From Lysinibacillus contaminans (lineage in GTDB: Bacteria; Bacillota; Bacilli; Bacillales_A; Planococcaceae), in contig NZ_LGRV01000007.1 of the NCBI RefSeq assembly GCF_001278945.1, positions 362,842 to 426,841 on the forward strand: a stretch of DNA of 64,000 nt, in the 5' to 3' direction. Made by a program: the position numbers and the translations under genes. The notes below the pieces were generated by a model, which saw only the letters and a program-made list of their open reading frames with translations, had not been told where the DNA came from and did no database searches. The first letter of the stretch is position 1. The number at the start of each line of letters is the position of its first letter. Of this stretch, positions 61,695-64,000 are shown in pieces.

Positions 61695-62507
61695 ATGAGA
61701 ATTCAACATAACATTTCAGCTTTAAACACACACCGTAACCTTGGCTTTAACAACGCAGAATCTGCAAAAAACCTTGAGAAATTATCTTCAGGTTACAAAG
61801 TAAACCGTGCTGGCGATGACGCTGCCGGTTTAGCAATCTCTGAAAAAATGCGTGGACAAATCCGTGGTCTTGATATGGCTACGAAAAACGCGCAAGATTC
61901 AATTTCTTTAATCCAAACTGCTGAGGGTGCACTTAACGAAACACACTCTATCTTACAACGTATGCGTGAATTATCAGTACAATCTGCGAACGATACAAAC
62001 GTATCTTCTGACCGTGGACACATTCAAAAAGAAATTGATCAATTAGCAAAAGAAATTACACGTATTGCAACGGATACTGAGTTCAACACGAAGAAATTAT
62101 TAAGCGGTGGCTTCTCAGCTCAAAAGTTCCATATCGGTGCTAACTCGGGTCAAAATACATCATTAACAGTTGGAGACATGCGTGCAGCTGCACTTGGCGT
62201 AGATGCTACATCTATTTCTACACAAGTTCAAGCAAATGCGGCAATTTCAACATTCAACAAAGCTCTTGAAACAGTTTCAACAGAACGTGCTAAATTAGGT
62301 GCAGTTCAAAACCGTTTAGAGCACACAATTAATAACTTAGGTGCCACTTCTGAAAACTTAACAGCTGCTGAATCACGTATCCGTGATACAGATATGGCGA
62401 AAGAGATGATGGCCTTCACGAAGAACAACATCTTAACGCAAGCTGCACAATCTATGTTAGCTCAAGCTAACCAACAGCCACAAGGTGTATTACAATTATT
62501 AGGTTAA
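61695..62507 (+). CDS. hag: Flagellin Hag
   Basis: A 270-residue filament subunit. N-terminal MRIQHNISALNTHRNLGFNN and INRAGDDAAGLAISEKMRGQ-type residues (here VNRAGDDAAGLAISEKMRGQ) form D0/D1. The C-terminal AESRIRDTDMAKEMMAFTKN to QPQGVLQLLG closes the coiled coil. The surface-exposed middle is very short, so this is a near-minimal flagellin. AGGAGG is placed so that CsrA binding would hide it. Secretion is by the flagellar export gate. A strong terminator follows, then a glycosyltransferase gene that may modify it. Confidence 0.97.
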   Translation: MRIQHNISALNTHRNLGFNNAESAKNLEKLSSGYKVNRAGDDAAGLAISEKMRGQIRGLDMATKNAQDSISLIQTAEGALNETHSILQRMRELSVQSANDTNVSSDRGHIQKEIDQLAKEITRIATDTEFNTKKLLSGGFSAQKFHIGANSGQNTSLTVGDMRAAALGVDATSISTQVQANAAISTFNKALETVSTERAKLGAVQNRLEHTINNLGATSENLTAAESRIRDTDMAKEMMAFTKNNILTQAAQSMLAQANQQPQGVLQLLG

Positions 62508-62523
62508 TTAATTAATTAATTAC

Positions 62524-62564
62524 AAAACTAGCCTCTGAATAAATCATTCAGAGGCTAGTTTTTT
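62524..62564 (+). terminator. Terminator of hag
   Basis: AAAACTAGCCTCTGAAT pairs with ATTCAGAGGCTAGTTTT, followed by T. Confidence 0.9.
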
Positions 62565-62606
62565 GTTTGAATTAATATAAGCTCTCTGAGGATTTAACTA
62601 AAAATC

Positions 62607-62633
62607 TAAATTTTTTGAGCAAAGAGACGATAA
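62607..62633 (+). promoter_or_regulatory. Sigma-D promoter of the Maf-type gene
   Basis: TAAA (62607-62610), exactly 15 bases, GACGATAA (62626-62633). One mismatch to the sigma-D -10 and optimal spacing; 24 bases before the start codon. Confidence 0.65.
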
Positions 62634-62656
62634 TAGAACAGAGGTGAAATACTTTT

Positions 62657-64000
62657 ATGACAAACTTAGACATACAATATGAAATTAAAGATAATAGTTT
62701 AAAATCAGTTAAGGTAAATGGATTTTTATTACATAGTAAATACAATCCTAAAAAAGAAGCAATAAATTTTATAAAGAGACATATAAAGCAGGATGTTTTT
62801 AATATAATATTTGGATACGGTTTAGGTTATATAGAAGGGGCGTTAAAGGAGTTAAATTTTGATTATGAAAAAGTATTGTTTTTTGATCCAATAGAACAAT
62901 TTAGTGAACATTCACTGAAAGGCTATGATGTAATTTTTACTTCTGATTTAAGAGTCATGAATGATTGTATTCAGAAAAAAGTAAGTTTTTATAGCAAAGA
63001 AATTAATATTATCTGTGCACCTAATTATGATAAATTATTTCCAAATCTCTATGCTGGGTTATTAAAAGAAATAAAAGATGTTCAAAATTTAAATATCATT
63101 TATTATAACACCACACATAAATTGAGTTTACAGTGGCAAGAAAATAGTGTTAGAAATATGTTCTATATATATGAGGGGAATTCGTTAGGGAAGTTGACAA
63201 AATATTATCATTCCCCTGTAGTTGTCGCTTCAGGTGGTCCCTCATTAACGAAACAACTGCCATTGTTACGAAATATAAGAGATAATGTTATATTAATAGC
63301 GGCGGGTTCTACGATAGGTACATTATTAGCGTCAAATATTGAGCCTGATTATGTTGTATCAATTGATGGTTCTTTAATTAACTATACAGCTCATTTTAAA
63401 AATTTGAATTTAAAGAAGACTTCTTTAATTTTTTCTGCTACTAGTCATTTTAAAATTCAAAAAGATTTTAAAAATCATAAATTTGCTTTTATAGAACCAA
63501 GAGAAGAAAAATACCAGCAGCATATAAAGAGACTTTTAAATATTGATTTGCCCTCAATTGAAGGTGGCGGATCTGTTGCGAATTTTGCATTAAGTATTGC
63601 AAGGTATATTTCGAGTGGACCAATTGCGGTAATTGGTCAAGATTTATCCTTCACAGATAATAAAACTCATGCGGATCATAATAAATTGGCTAAAACAATT
63701 GATGATACTTATTTAAAAGAAAATAATACATTTAAAGTGGAAGGTTATTTCGGTGACAAAGTAGTTACGGATTATCCTTTTTACTCCATGAAAACGAGCT
63801 TTGAAAATATTATGCTTTCGATAGAAGATAAAGATACTATATTTAACTGCACTGAAGGCGGTGTGAAAATTATAGGGATGCAACAACTTCCCTTTTCTAA
63901 ATTTATTTATGATTTTGTTGAAAAACATAACGAAGTTGAAATTGTTTTCCCTAGTAAAAATGAAATAGAGTATTCAAAATATATCGCTTTATTAGAAGAA
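62657..64000 (+). CDS. Motility-associated (Maf/DUF115, MptE-like) glycosyltransferase, partial
   Basis: The frame is open to the right edge, with 448 residues seen. GAGGTGAAA precedes the ATG. The N-terminal third (NIIFGYGLGYIEGALKELN) and the central DUF115/MptE-like domain (VVVASGGPSLTKQLPLLRNI, ILIAAGSTIGTLLASNIEPD, YVVSIDGS, later EGGGSVANFALSIARYISSG and AVIGQDLSFTDNKTHAD) are typical of Maf proteins. These glycosylate flagellin with nonulosonic-type sugars. The sigma-D-like promoter and the place right after hag support flagellin modification. The donor sugar is unknown because its synthesis genes are not in the window. Confidence 0.88.
   Translation, partial: MTNLDIQYEIKDNSLKSVKVNGFLLHSKYNPKKEAINFIKRHIKQDVFNIIFGYGLGYIEGALKELNFDYEKVLFFDPIEQFSEHSLKGYDVIFTSDLRVMNDCIQKKVSFYSKEINIICAPNYDKLFPNLYAGLLKEIKDVQNLNIIYYNTTHKLSLQWQENSVRNMFYIYEGNSLGKLTKYYHSPVVVASGGPSLTKQLPLLRNIRDNVILIAAGSTIGTLLASNIEPDYVVSIDGSLINYTAHFKNLNLKKTSLIFSATSHFKIQKDFKNHKFAFIEPREEKYQQHIKRLLNIDLPSIEGGGSVANFALSIARYISSGPIAVIGQDLSFTDNKTHADHNKLAKTIDDTYLKENNTFKVEGYFGDKVVTDYPFYSMKTSFENIMLSIEDKDTIFNCTEGGVKIIGMQQLPFSKFIYDFVEKHNEVEIVFPSKNEIEYSKYIALLEE

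Noticed and set aside
1..64000. CRISPR arrays, rRNA and tRNA genes
   Set aside because: No array of 25-40-bp repeats with unique spacers was seen, and no clover-leaf or rRNA-like stretches were recognised by eye. The only periodic arrays are the 20-21-nt repeats without spacers.

Overview
The window looks like a chromosomal segment of a low-GC, motile, S-layer-bearing Bacillaceae bacterium, most likely Lysinibacillus or a close relative. The evidence is the AT-rich coding sequence, nine proteins with S-layer-homology (SLH) domains clustered around csaB, an accessory SecA2 with its SlaP-type partner, and a right half that follows the Bacillus subtilis order tagO - LCP ligase - yvyE - degSU - degV - comF - yvyF - flgM/flgN/flgK/flgL - yviE - fliW - csrA - hag. 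No rRNA, tRNA or CRISPR array was seen.

Region 1 (1-5400) is a worn accessory stretch. It holds the end of a membrane acyltransferase, a decayed IS66-type transposase piece, two separated pieces of phage tail genes, two intact acyltransferase-3 genes and a broken DUF7662-like gene. Two copies of a roughly 100-bp repeat (about 1151-1256 and 5254-5347) bracket most of it.

Region 2 (5400-38950) is the cell-surface region. It contains a PatA/PatB-like wall-polysaccharide O-acetylation pair, a cysteine-free S-layer protein, a second SLH protein, an IS1182-type insertion sitting in the loop of a terminator, and a coupled membrane-protein/HlyD-like pair. A 1317-residue helical-repeat secreted protein follows. 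Then come SLH proteins carrying CAP, NlpC/P60, amidase, ThuA/GATase-like, GH73-type glucosaminidase and phosphodiester-glycosidase domains, with a Wzy-like polymerase among them. The translationally coupled operon csaB - GT4 glycosyltransferase - MurJ/Wzx-type flippase closes the region. Together these suggest that secondary cell-wall polysaccharide (SCWP) is made, flipped, polymerised, pyruvylated and acetylated here to anchor the SLH proteins encoded alongside it.

Region 3 (39100-49060) carries a secreted S41 protease with an S-layer-like Ig tail, BrnQ, a LysM-NlpC/P60 hydrolase, secA2-slaP (probable dedicated S-layer export), tagO and an LCP polymer ligase. Region 4 (49361-64000) is the YigZ/DegSU/DegV/ComF/flagellar block, ending with hag and a partial Maf-type flagellin glycosyltransferase. 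Sigma-D-like promoters are visible before flgM, hag, the Maf gene and the helical-repeat gene. The hag leader carries a textbook CsrA hairpin.

Coordinates of short sites were counted by hand and may be off by one base.
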